Part shown: positions 10,101 to 17,601 of the stretch, piece by piece | Layout: each line of letters begins with the position of its first letter | How positions within the stretch are numbered: position 1 is the stretch's first letter | Assembly (NCBI RefSeq): GCF_004923295.1 | Contig: NZ_CP039638.1 | Coordinates: 434,001 to 498,000 of the forward strand | Direction of reading: 5' to 3' | DNA: 64,000 nucleotides | Origin: Azospirillum sp. TSH100 | GTDB taxonomy: Bacteria; Pseudomonadota; Alphaproteobacteria; Azospirillales; Azospirillaceae | Position numbers and translations under genes: made by a program | Notes under the pieces: model-generated | Databases searched by the model: none | What the model was told of the DNA's origin: nothing | What the model saw: only the letters and a program-made list of their open reading frames with translations

Positions 10101-10906
10101 TCCGTTTCAGCCGCGACCGTGTCCAGCGCATCGCCGCCGCGTTGCGCGCCGCCCGCGCCCGCCGCCCCCGCCCTGCCGACCGCCGCAGCCTTCCCGTTCC
10201 CGACGGGATGGCGGCCCTCAGCGTCGCCACCTGGAACATCCACAGCTGCGTCGGGCTGGACGCGCGCTTCGCCCCCGACCGCATCGCCCAGGTGATCCGC
10301 GAGCTGGACGTCGACCTGATCGGACTGCAGGAGGTCGGCTGGCACCACCGCGGCGAATCGGGGATGGACCAGTTCGCCTTCCTGGAACGCAACACCGGGC
10401 TGACCGCCTATGCCGGCCCGACCAAGCACAGCGAGCGCGCCCATTACGGCAACTGCCTGCTGACCCGGCTGCCGGTGCGGTCGATGGAGACGATGGACCT
10501 GTCCGTCGGCAAGCGCGAGCCGCGCGGCGGCATCGACGCGGTGGTGGAGGTGCAGGGCCGTCCCGTCCGGGTGATCGTCGCCCATCTCGGCCTCGACCCC
10601 TGGGAACGGGCCAAGCAGGTCAGCGACATAGTGTCGCGGGTGGAAAGTCAGCCGGAGCTGCCCACCCTGTTCATGGGCGACCTGAACGAATGGACGCCAA
10701 GCTCTCCCCGGCTGCGCCAGCTGGCCTCCTCCTTCGCCGACGTCGCCAATCCGCGCAGCTTCCACGCCCGCATGCCGACCCTGCGGCTCGACCGCATCTA
10801 TGTGACGGGAGGCCTGCAAATCCCCGCTTTCGAGGTGGTCCGCACCATCCTCACCCGTCGGGCATCGGACCATCTGCCGGTCCGCGCGGTGCTCGCCGTC
10901 CCCTGA
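10097..10906 (+). CDS. Endonuclease/exonuclease/phosphatase (EEP) family hydrolase
   Basis: A 269-aa metal-dependent hydrolase of the EEP superfamily. Motifs in order are VATWNIHSCVG (about 46), IGLQEVGWH with the metal-ligand glutamate (about 76), FMGDLNEW (about 194) and ASDHLPVRA with the catalytic histidine (about 257). Members cut phosphodiester bonds in nucleic acids, phosphoinositides or sphingomyelin. Translational coupling to the PLD/VTT gene (GTGA overlap, with AAGGAA about nine bases before the GTG) suggests a lipid head-group substrate, which is inference. The first 35 residues are arginine-rich without a signal peptide, so it is probably cytoplasmic or peripheral at the membrane. 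Confidence 0.82.
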   Translation: MIRFSRDRVQRIAAALRAARARRPRPADRRSLPVPDGMAALSVATWNIHSCVGLDARFAPDRIAQVIRELDVDLIGLQEVGWHHRGESGMDQFAFLERNTGLTAYAGPTKHSERAHYGNCLLTRLPVRSMETMDLSVGKREPRGGIDAVVEVQGRPVRVIVAHLGLDPWERAKQVSDIVSRVESQPELPTLFMGDLNEWTPSSPRLRQLASSFADVANPRSFHARMPTLRLDRIYVTGGLQIPAFEVVRTILTRRASDHLPVRAVLAVP

Positions 10907-11158
10907 TCGTCGGGGGCCGCCCCATAACGTCAGTATGACCAACGGACTCATGCGCCGGGGTCATAGCGGGATCGTTGCGGTTGATATTTTTTTGTGCACC
11001 GCAATGTTCTTTCAACAACAGAGCTTTGCAAATGCGAAAAGGCTCTTGACCTATACGCAACCCCCGACGAAGGATATGGTTGGTAATACGATCAATATGT
11101 GGTCGAAGGAATGACCGACCCTGGCCGGCCGGGGGCAGCCGTGACGTGAGGATCTGAC

Positions 11159-12385
11159 TTGCTGTATCACCTGTACGACATGCAACATGCCGCCATGCGG
11201 CCAATGCGTTTCTGGGCTGAAGCCGCCCAGCACACCTTCCAGAACCCGTTGATGCCGTTGTCCTACACCAAGCTGGGCCGGGCGGTCGCCGCCGGGGCCG
11301 AACTGGTGGAACGGACGACCCGCCGCTTCGGCAAGCCGGCCTTCGGGCTGGCGGAGACGGTGGTCGACGGTCGGACCGTTCCGGTCACCGAACGTTTCGT
11401 CTGGCAGTCCCCCTTCTGCAAGCTGCTGAACTTCGCCAAGCCGGAAGGCACGCCGCGCCAGCCGAAGGTGCTGCTGGTCGCCCCGATGTCGGGCCATCAC
11501 GCCACGCTGCTGCGCGGCACGGTCGAAGCGCTGATGCGCGACCATGACGTCTACATCACGGACTGGATCGACGCGCGGCTGGTGCCGATGTCGGCCGGCC
11601 GCTTCGACCTGGACGACTACATCGACACGGTGGCGGAGCTGATCCGCTTCCTCGGCCCCAACACCCACGTCATTGCGGTGTGCCAGCCGGCCGTGCCGGT
11701 GATGGCGGCGGTGTCGCTGATGGCGGCGGCGGACGAGCCGGTTCAGGCGCGCAGCATGACCCTGATGGGCGGCCCGATCGACCCGATGGCCAACCCGACG
11801 ACGCCGGTCAAGCTGGCGATGGAACATCCGCTGAAGTGGTTCGAGCGCAGCGTCATCACAACGGTCCCGGTCTATTATCCGGGCGCCTTCCGCCGCGTCT
11901 ATCCGGGCTTCATCCAGCTGTCGGGCTTCATGTCGATGAACCTCGACCGCCACATCAACGAGCATGTCGGCCTGTTCCGCCATCTCGTCCGCGGCGACGG
12001 CGACTCGGCCGAGCAGCATCGCCGCTTCTATGACGAGTATCTGTCGGTGATGGATCTGTCGGCGGACTTCTACCTCCAGACCATCGAGACGGTGTTCCAG
12101 AAGCACGCCCTGCCGGAAGGCAAGATGGTCTCGCGCGGCCGCAAGGTTGAGCCGGCGGCGATCGCCAAGACCGCGGTGATGACGGTGGAAGGCGAGTTGG
12201 ACGACATCTCCGCCCCCGGCCAGACCATCGCGGCGCAGCGCCTGTGCTCGTCGCTGCCGGACGGGATGCGCAAGACGCATTTCCAGAAGGGTGTCGGCCA
12301 TTACGGCATCTTCAACGGCCGCCGCTGGCGCGAAAGCATCCTGCCGGAAATCCGCAGCTTCATCCAAAGCCACGATGGGCAGTGA
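11159..12385 (+). CDS. phaZ: Intracellular polyhydroxyalkanoate depolymerase
   Basis: A 408-aa intracellular PHA depolymerase of the PhaZ (PHB_depo_C) family, which breaks down native carbon-storage granules. The N-terminus LYHLYDMQHAAMRPMRFWAE is typical of the family. The nucleophile elbow reads HVIAVCQPAVPV, with the catalytic cysteine near residue 175 instead of a serine, as known for this family. The rest of the triad is visible in VEGELDDISAPGQT and KGVGHYGIFNGRRW. The start is a TTG at 11159, preceded by GTGAGGATCTGAC; it gives the family N-terminus exactly. The upstream 250-base gap is unusually AT-rich for this window and must contain the promoter. A strong stem-loop follows five bases after the stop. 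No phasin or PHA synthase is adjacent. Confidence 0.9.
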   Translation: MLYHLYDMQHAAMRPMRFWAEAAQHTFQNPLMPLSYTKLGRAVAAGAELVERTTRRFGKPAFGLAETVVDGRTVPVTERFVWQSPFCKLLNFAKPEGTPRQPKVLLVAPMSGHHATLLRGTVEALMRDHDVYITDWIDARLVPMSAGRFDLDDYIDTVAELIRFLGPNTHVIAVCQPAVPVMAAVSLMAAADEPVQARSMTLMGGPIDPMANPTTPVKLAMEHPLKWFERSVITTVPVYYPGAFRRVYPGFIQLSGFMSMNLDRHINEHVGLFRHLVRGDGDSAEQHRRFYDEYLSVMDLSADFYLQTIETVFQKHALPEGKMVSRGRKVEPAAIAKTAVMTVEGELDDISAPGQTIAAQRLCSSLPDGMRKTHFQKGVGHYGIFNGRRWRESILPEIRSFIQSHDGQ

Positions 12386-12390
12386 AAACG

Positions 12391-12419
12391 AAAGGGGCGC
12401 CGAAAACCGGCGCCCCTTT
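12391..12419. terminator. Bidirectional intrinsic terminator between phaZ and the ethanolamine permease
   Basis: A 12-base-pair stem (AAAGGGGCGCCG pairing with CGGCGCCCCTTT, loop AAAAC) begins six bases after the phaZ stop. Downstream T-tracts occur on both strands (TTTCCC rightwards, TTTCGTTTTC leftwards), so it can end transcription of both convergent units. Confidence 0.9.
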
Positions 12420-12463
12420 CCCTGACGTCAACCAGCCTAAACTCTCAACCTCAATCCACCGCC

Positions 12464-13876
12464 TCAATCCACCATGGTCCGCGCCTCGGTGAACGCATCC
12501 ATGTGCGTCAGCCCGGCGCCGCCACCCGCCTTCACCCGCATGCCGGCGGTGGCGAGATGGAACAGGTAGCCCAGCGCGAACAGCGCCACGAACAGCCCGA
12601 ACACCAGCGTGTTGTAGTAGACCATCGTCACCAGGGCCAGCACCGCCAGCACCAGCGAGATCGCCGGGAACACCGGATAGAAGGGCGCGCGGAATGGACG
12701 CTCCAGCGCCGGCTCGGTGGCGCGCAGGCGGAACAGCGCCGCCATGCTCATGATGTACATGACGATGGCGCCGAAGACCGACATGGTGACGATGTTGGCG
12801 GTCAGCGGCTGGCCGCCGATCTGGATCAGCTCGTCGGAATAGATGGCGGCGATGCCGATCACGCCGCCGGCCAGGATGGCCCAGTGCGGGGTCTTGCGCG
12901 TCGGGTGCAGGCGGGCCAGAACCGGCGGCAGGAAACCGGCGCGGGACAGCGCGAAGATCTGGCGCGAATAGCCCATGATGATGCCGTGGAACGACGCGAT
13001 CAGGCCGAACAGGCCGATCCACACCAGCATGTGCAGCCAGCCGCTCGATTCACCGACCACCGTCTTCATCGCCTGCGGCAGCGGGTCGTTGATGTTCGAC
13101 AGCGCGTTCCAGTCGCCGACGCCGCCGGCGAAGATCATCGTGCCGAAGGCCAGCACCACCAGCGTCAGGATGCCGCCGATATAGGCGCGTGGAACCGTGC
13201 GCTTGGGATCCTTGGTCTCCTCGGCGGCCATGGCCGCACCCTCGATCGCCAGGAAGAACCAGATGGCGAAGGGGATCGCGGCGAAGATGCCGCCCAGCGC
13301 GTCCTTGCTGAAGCTGGCCTGCCCCGCCCAACCGTTGGCGGTGAAGTTGGCCCAGGAGAAGCCGGGATAGACGACGCCCATGAACACCACCAGCTCGATG
13401 ATCGCCAGGATGGTGACGAACAGCTCGAAGGTGGCGGCGATCGACACGCCGGCGATGTTCAGCCCCATGAACAGGATATAGGCGCCGACCGCCGCGGTCT
13501 TCGGGTCGAGCCCCGGAAACTGCACGTTCAGATAGGCGCCGATGGCCAGCGCGATGGCCGGCGGGGCGAAGACGAACTCGATCAGGGTGGCGAATCCGGC
13601 GACGAAGCCGCCCTTGGGCCCGAAGGCGCGGTAGCTGTAGGCGAAGGGACCGCCGGCATGGGGAATCGCGGTGGTCAGCTCGGTAAAGCTGAAGATGAAG
13701 GTGGTGTACATCGCCGCGATCAGGATCGTGGTGACGAGGAAGCCCAGCGTCCCCGCCGCCGCCCAGCCGTAGCTCCAGCCGAAATATTCGCCGGAGATCA
13801 CCAGCCCGACGGCGATGCCCCACAGATGGAGCCCGCTCAGGCTTTTGCTCAATTCAGGTGTCGTGTTCCCAGACAT
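12464..13876 (-). CDS. eat: Ethanolamine permease (APC superfamily)
   Basis: A 470-aa amino acid-polyamine-organocation transporter with about twelve membrane segments. The start MSGNTTPELSKSLSGLHLWGIAVGLVISGEYFGWSYGW is strongly reminiscent of bacterial ethanolamine permeases. Other family stretches are TELTTAIPHAGGPFAYSYRAFGP and FFLAIEGAAMAAEETKDPKRTVPRAYI. It follows eutC by 51 bases on the same strand with a strong RBS (GGAGGCAAC before the ATG). It should bring ethanolamine into the cell for the adjacent ammonia-lyase. The gene is last in the operon, with a terminator beyond its stop. Specificity is inferred from family appearance and from the eutBC neighbours together. Confidence 0.88.
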   Translation of the reverse strand: MSGNTTPELSKSLSGLHLWGIAVGLVISGEYFGWSYGWAAAGTLGFLVTTILIAAMYTTFIFSFTELTTAIPHAGGPFAYSYRAFGPKGGFVAGFATLIEFVFAPPAIALAIGAYLNVQFPGLDPKTAAVGAYILFMGLNIAGVSIAATFELFVTILAIIELVVFMGVVYPGFSWANFTANGWAGQASFSKDALGGIFAAIPFAIWFFLAIEGAAMAAEETKDPKRTVPRAYIGGILTLVVLAFGTMIFAGGVGDWNALSNINDPLPQAMKTVVGESSGWLHMLVWIGLFGLIASFHGIIMGYSRQIFALSRAGFLPPVLARLHPTRKTPHWAILAGGVIGIAAIYSDELIQIGGQPLTANIVTMSVFGAIVMYIMSMAALFRLRATEPALERPFRAPFYPVFPAISLVLAVLALVTMVYYNTLVFGLFVALFALGYLFHLATAGMRVKAGGGAGLTHMDAFTEARTMVD

Positions 13877-13927
13877 GTTGCCTCCTGCCCCTGTTCAAAG
13901 GCGGTTGATGCCGTTGGCGGCGCTTTC

Positions 13928-14692
13928 TCATGACCGGTCGGTCAGTTGGTTTTTCTGGTTGTCCGGACCGGCGAGCGACGGGGCGTCCTCCTTCAGGGCG
14001 ACCCCCGTCAGTTTCAGCCGCGCCGCCTCGGTGGCGAGCCAGCACAGCTTGTCGGCGGCCGTCTGGATCGACAGGCCGTCGGCATGGATGTTCGATATGC
14101 AGTTGCGTTCGGAATCGGCGCGGCCGGGCCTGGGCTCCCAGGTCAGATAGACTCCCAGCGATTCCGCGGCCGACAGGCCGGGCCGCTCGCCCACCAGCAG
14201 CGCCACCAGCCGGGCGCCCATCGCCGACGCCACCTCGTCGCCCAGCGCGACGCGGGCCTGTTCCGCCAGCACCACCGGCCCGATACGCAGATGCCCCAGC
14301 CGCGCCATGCAGGCCTGGACCAGCGGCGCGGCGTTGACCTGCACCGCCGCGGCCGACAGCCCGTCGGCGATCACGAACAGCAGGTCCCACTCCCCCCCCG
14401 GCAAAGCGGCGGCGCTGACCGGATCGAGTCGACGACCAAGGTCGGGTCGCCGCAGATAGGTTGGCCGGTCGGGGGCGGCGCTGTGGACGCGGATGGTCTC
14501 CAGCGGCGACAGGTCGGCGGCCAGCCGGTCGAAATCGACGGCGCTATGGACGGCGTCGCGGGCGCGGGCATGGGCCAGCTGGAACTCCAGCAGCGCCTTG
14601 GTCGGCAGGGCGTCGCCGCTGCGGCCGAGCGCGATGCGGGCGCGGGTGGCGCTGCGGAAGCGCGCCCATGGATCCTTTTGGGTATCGCTCAT
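13928..14692 (-). CDS. eutC: Ethanolamine ammonia-lyase small subunit
   Basis: The 254-aa light chain of the adenosylcobalamin-dependent ethanolamine ammonia-lyase, which converts ethanolamine to acetaldehyde and ammonia. Family stretches include RARIALGRSGDALPT, LEFQLAHARARDAV, FVIADGLSAAAV and the cofactor-side NCISNIHADGLSI. The ATG at 14692 overlaps the eutB stop (TGATG), which argues for this start over a longer frame to 14791 and indicates translational coupling. The length is normal for EutC. Confidence 0.93.
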   Translation of the reverse strand: MSDTQKDPWARFRSATRARIALGRSGDALPTKALLEFQLAHARARDAVHSAVDFDRLAADLSPLETIRVHSAAPDRPTYLRRPDLGRRLDPVSAAALPGGEWDLLFVIADGLSAAAVQVNAAPLVQACMARLGHLRIGPVVLAEQARVALGDEVASAMGARLVALLVGERPGLSAAESLGVYLTWEPRPGRADSERNCISNIHADGLSIQTAADKLCWLATEAARLKLTGVALKEDAPSLAGPDNQKNQLTDRS

Positions 14693-16083
14693 CAGGCCGC
14701 ACTCCCCAGCAGAGCGGAGACGACGAGGCTCTGATCGGGCCAGGGTGGCAGGCGGCGCCGCTCGTCGAGCCAGCCGGCCTTCTCCAGCCACGCCTCGAAC
14801 TCCGGGGCCGGCGGGCGCTTCAGCAGGTGCCGCAGGCCGAGCACGTCGTGATAGGACAGGCTCTGGTAATTCAGCATGACGTCGTCGGCGCCGGGCACCG
14901 CGATCAGGAAATTGACGCCCGCCGTCGCCAGCATCGTCATCAGGACGTCCATGTCGTCCTGGTCGGCCTCGGCGTGGTTGGTGTAGCAGGCGTCGCAGCC
15001 CATCGGCACGCCGAGCAGCTTGGCGCAGAAATGATCTTCCAGCCCGGCGCGGGTGATCTGCTTGGCGTCATACAGATATTCGGGGCCGATGAAGCCGACC
15101 ACCGTGTTGACCAGCAGCGGGTCGAAGGCGCGGGCGACGGCATAGGCGCGGGTTTCCACCGTCTGCTGGTCGACGCCGAAATGGGCGTCGGCCGACAGCG
15201 CCGAGCCCTGCCCGGTCTCGAAATACATGACGTTGTCGCCGATGGTGCCGCGCTTCAGCGACTTGGCCGCCTCCTGCGCCTCGGCCAGCAGCGACAGGGT
15301 GACGCCGAAGCCGGCATTGGCCTTCTCGGTGCCGGCGATGGACTGGAACACCAGATCGACCGGCGCCCCGCGCTCCATCGCCTGCATCGTCGTGGTGACA
15401 TGGGCCAGCACGCAGGACTGCACCGGAATGTCGAAGCGGGTGCGCACGGCGTCCAGCATTTCCAAGAGCGCGATGCAGGCCGGCACATTGTCGGTCGCCG
15501 GGTTGATGCCGATCACCGCGTCGCCGATGCCGTAGAGCAGCCCGTCCAGCGTCGAGGCGGCGATGCCGGTCGGGTCGTCGGTCGGGTGGTTGGGCTGCAG
15601 GCGGCTCGACAGCCGCCCCGGCAGCCCGACCGTGGTGCGGAAACGGGTGACCACCGAGCATTTGGCAGCGACGCTGACCAGATCATGGTTGCGCATCAGC
15701 TTGGACACAGCCGCCACCATCTCCGGCGTCAGGCCGGGGGCGAGCGCCGTCAGGGCGGAGGTGTCGGCCTGATAGGACAGCAGCCAATCGCGGAACTGCC
15801 CGACCGTCATGTGCGCCACCGGCCGGAAGGCGTCGGCATCGTGACGGTCGATGATCAGGCGGGTCACCTCGTCGGTCTCGTAGGGGACCAGCGCCTCGCT
15901 CAGGAAGGTCTTCAGCGGCAGGTCGGCCAGCACCATGCGCGCCGCCACCCGCCGTTCATCGCTGTCGGCGGCGATCCCAGCCAGCTCGTCCCCCGACCGC
16001 CGCGGCGAGGCGCAGGCCATCACCGCCTTCAGGTCGTCGAAGCGGTGGCGCTGCCGCCCCAGATCGCAATGGTACCCAGCCAT
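14692..16083 (-). CDS. eutB: Ethanolamine ammonia-lyase large subunit
   Basis: The 463-aa catalytic subunit. It forms the TIM barrel that binds ethanolamine and coenzyme B12. Recognisable segments are SDERRVAARMVLADLPLKTFL, HMTVGQFRDWLLS, IGINPATDN, FQSIAGTEKAN, FGVDQQTVETRAYAVAR and PMGCDACYTNHAEADQDD. The order eutB-eutC-permease on one strand is the short, microcompartment-free ethanolamine operon seen in many proteobacteria, which uses ethanolamine as nitrogen or carbon source. No aldehyde dehydrogenase, reactivase (eutA) or regulator is in this stretch. I see no recognisable cobalamin riboswitch in the 250 bases upstream. Confidence 0.94.
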   Translation of the reverse strand: MAGYHCDLGRQRHRFDDLKAVMACASPRRSGDELAGIAADSDERRVAARMVLADLPLKTFLSEALVPYETDEVTRLIIDRHDADAFRPVAHMTVGQFRDWLLSYQADTSALTALAPGLTPEMVAAVSKLMRNHDLVSVAAKCSVVTRFRTTVGLPGRLSSRLQPNHPTDDPTGIAASTLDGLLYGIGDAVIGINPATDNVPACIALLEMLDAVRTRFDIPVQSCVLAHVTTTMQAMERGAPVDLVFQSIAGTEKANAGFGVTLSLLAEAQEAAKSLKRGTIGDNVMYFETGQGSALSADAHFGVDQQTVETRAYAVARAFDPLLVNTVVGFIGPEYLYDAKQITRAGLEDHFCAKLLGVPMGCDACYTNHAEADQDDMDVLMTMLATAGVNFLIAVPGADDVMLNYQSLSYHDVLGLRHLLKRPPAPEFEAWLEKAGWLDERRRLPPWPDQSLVVSALLGSAA

Positions 16084-16333
16084 CCCGGCCTCCCGCCCGT
16101 CTCATCCTGCGACGAGAGTGGCACGGGCGACGCGGCAGGCAGTTGACCGTAGAACACAAAATGCGGAGATCGCCGTGGCGATTTACCTCTTCCGCGCAGG
16201 CTGAAGCCCAAGCGTGACCGTCGGCGGAGCAATCGGTCAGGCGGGCGAACCCGAAGCCCGGCCGTACCGTTTCCTATCGCACCGCAGCGTGGCGCCCACG
16301 ATCGCCGCGCATCATAAGCGAAGGAGTCTCTAG

Positions 16334-16522
16334 ATGCTGACGTTGTTGCGCACCGCCGCCCTGGTTCTTCCGCTGGTCGCCGTGGCCGCCTGCCATCAGG
16401 AAGGTCCGGCCGAGCGCGCCGGCGAGTCGATCGACAAGGCCGGCCAGAGCGTCAAGGACGCCATCGATCCGCCGGGCCCCGCCGAAAAGGCCGGCCGCGC
16501 CATCGACCGGACGGTGAACTGA
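16334..16522 (+). CDS. Small lipoprotein (62 aa)
   Basis: A 62-residue protein with a clear lipoprotein signal: the hydrophobic run AALVLPLVAVAA is followed by Cys20 in the lipobox VAAC. The mature part is about 43 residues, charged, with a repeated motif (GPAERAGESIDKAGQSVKDAID and GPAEKAGRAIDRTVN) that predicts amphipathic helix. This is the layout of entericidin-like and other tiny stress lipoproteins, but no assignment is made. AAGGAG stands nine bases before the ATG. It is convergent with the VWA-protein gene. Confidence 0.7.
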   Translation: MLTLLRTAALVLPLVAVAACHQEGPAERAGESIDKAGQSVKDAIDPPGPAEKAGRAIDRTVN

Positions 16523-16533
16523 GCCGCCGCCGG

Positions 16534-17322
16534 CTAGCGGGCGGCGAAATCCCGCCCCCGTCCGCCGGGCTGGACGCCCGACACCTCCAGCAGCAGCTTG
16601 CTGAGAATGGCGTCGGCGAAGGCGTCGAAGTCGCGGGCGGGCACGAGAAAGGCGCCGGGCCCGCCGATGACATGGTCGCGGTAATAGGCTTCCAGGTCGT
16701 TCGGGGCCGCGCCGCCCCACGGGTTGGGACGGTCGTTCAGGATCGGCAGCCCATTGATGGTGACGCCGCGGGCGACCGCGGCGTCGCGCGCCTCCTCCAC
16801 CGGACGGCCACGGTTGTTCTCGCCGTCGCCGGAAATGTCGATGACCCGCCGCGTGCCCTCGAAGCCGTTGTTGCCGAACAGCGGGACGGCGAAGTCGATG
16901 ACCGCGCTGATCGAGGTCCATTGCTCCGTCATCATCGGCGCCTCCGCCACGCTGGCGGCGAAGCGCTCGACGCTGGCCGGATCGCTCAGTTCGGTCCAGC
17001 CGACGACGATGTGCTGGTGGCTCTCGCCCGCCCATTCCACATAGGTGGCGCTGATCCTGCCGAACGGCCCGCCGCGAATCGCCGCCTGCACCTTCGGATT
17101 CAGCAGAGCCTGGACGTAGCCGTTGCGCTGAAGCTTCGCCTCGTCGGGGTCGACGCTGCCGGACACGTCGATTGCCAGAACCAGTTCGACGTCCACCGGC
17201 GTCTGCGCGGCGGCCGGAACCACGGATGCGGGCAGGTATGACAGGGCGAGGATCGCAAGACGGGCGACCGCCGGCGCGGACGCACGGATCAGGGAGTGGG
17301 CCAAGAGACGGTATGCACGCAT
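16534..17322 (-). CDS. Exported DUF1194 protein with von Willebrand A domain
   Basis: A 262-aa exported protein. The start at 17322 (GGAGGG five bases upstream) gives a signal peptide ending near PAAAQTP. A von Willebrand factor A domain of the DUF1194 type then begins with VELVLAIDVSGSVDPDE, which carries the DxSxS metal-ion-dependent adhesion motif. Later stretches are FEGTRRVIDISGDGENN and VTINGLPIL. Such proteins sit in the periplasm or are secreted and bind other proteins through the metal site; no function is established for DUF1194. The frame is open to 17535, but the upstream residues have no signal-peptide character. It diverges from the large His/Cys protein gene. Confidence 0.82.
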   Translation of the reverse strand: MRAYRLLAHSLIRASAPAVARLAILALSYLPASVVPAAAQTPVDVELVLAIDVSGSVDPDEAKLQRNGYVQALLNPKVQAAIRGGPFGRISATYVEWAGESHQHIVVGWTELSDPASVERFAASVAEAPMMTEQWTSISAVIDFAVPLFGNNGFEGTRRVIDISGDGENNRGRPVEEARDAAVARGVTINGLPILNDRPNPWGGAAPNDLEAYYRDHVIGGPGAFLVPARDFDAFADAILSKLLLEVSGVQPGGRGRDFAAR

Positions 17323-17601
17323 CCGCACCCTCCATCCAGCCACCGGTTCCGGCCAAGGCGCCGGACGAAGGATTGAGGATTGGTATGCGAACGTTCCCTG
17401 TCTATGCTTCACAGGACGATTCCGACGCCGCCGGAGGACCAGTGCGGGGTACTCCGTCGCCGGAATGATCCCTGAACGCCAGGAATGTGCAGGCGGACCG
17501 CGGGTAACGGATGACAAAGCCAAGGTTGCCTGCATAGGTTAAGCCCTAAGGGGTAAGCCGTCAGGCACGGCGTTATCCTGTGCCGCCAACCTCCCCGTTC
17601 A

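Noticed and set aside
11045..11080. TTGACC with a downstream TATGGT as phaZ promoter
   Set aside because: Spacing between the two elements is 24 bases, too long for a housekeeping promoter, so it was not annotated.
16117..16140. GG-N10-GC spacing resembling a sigma-54 promoter
   Set aside because: The -12 element lacks TTGC and the orientation points away from eutB, toward no suitably spaced start.
16084..16333. Possible cobalamin riboswitch upstream of eutB
   Set aside because: Expected because the enzyme needs coenzyme B12, but the conserved B12-box and core pairing could not be found by reading; only a chance GCCACT was present.
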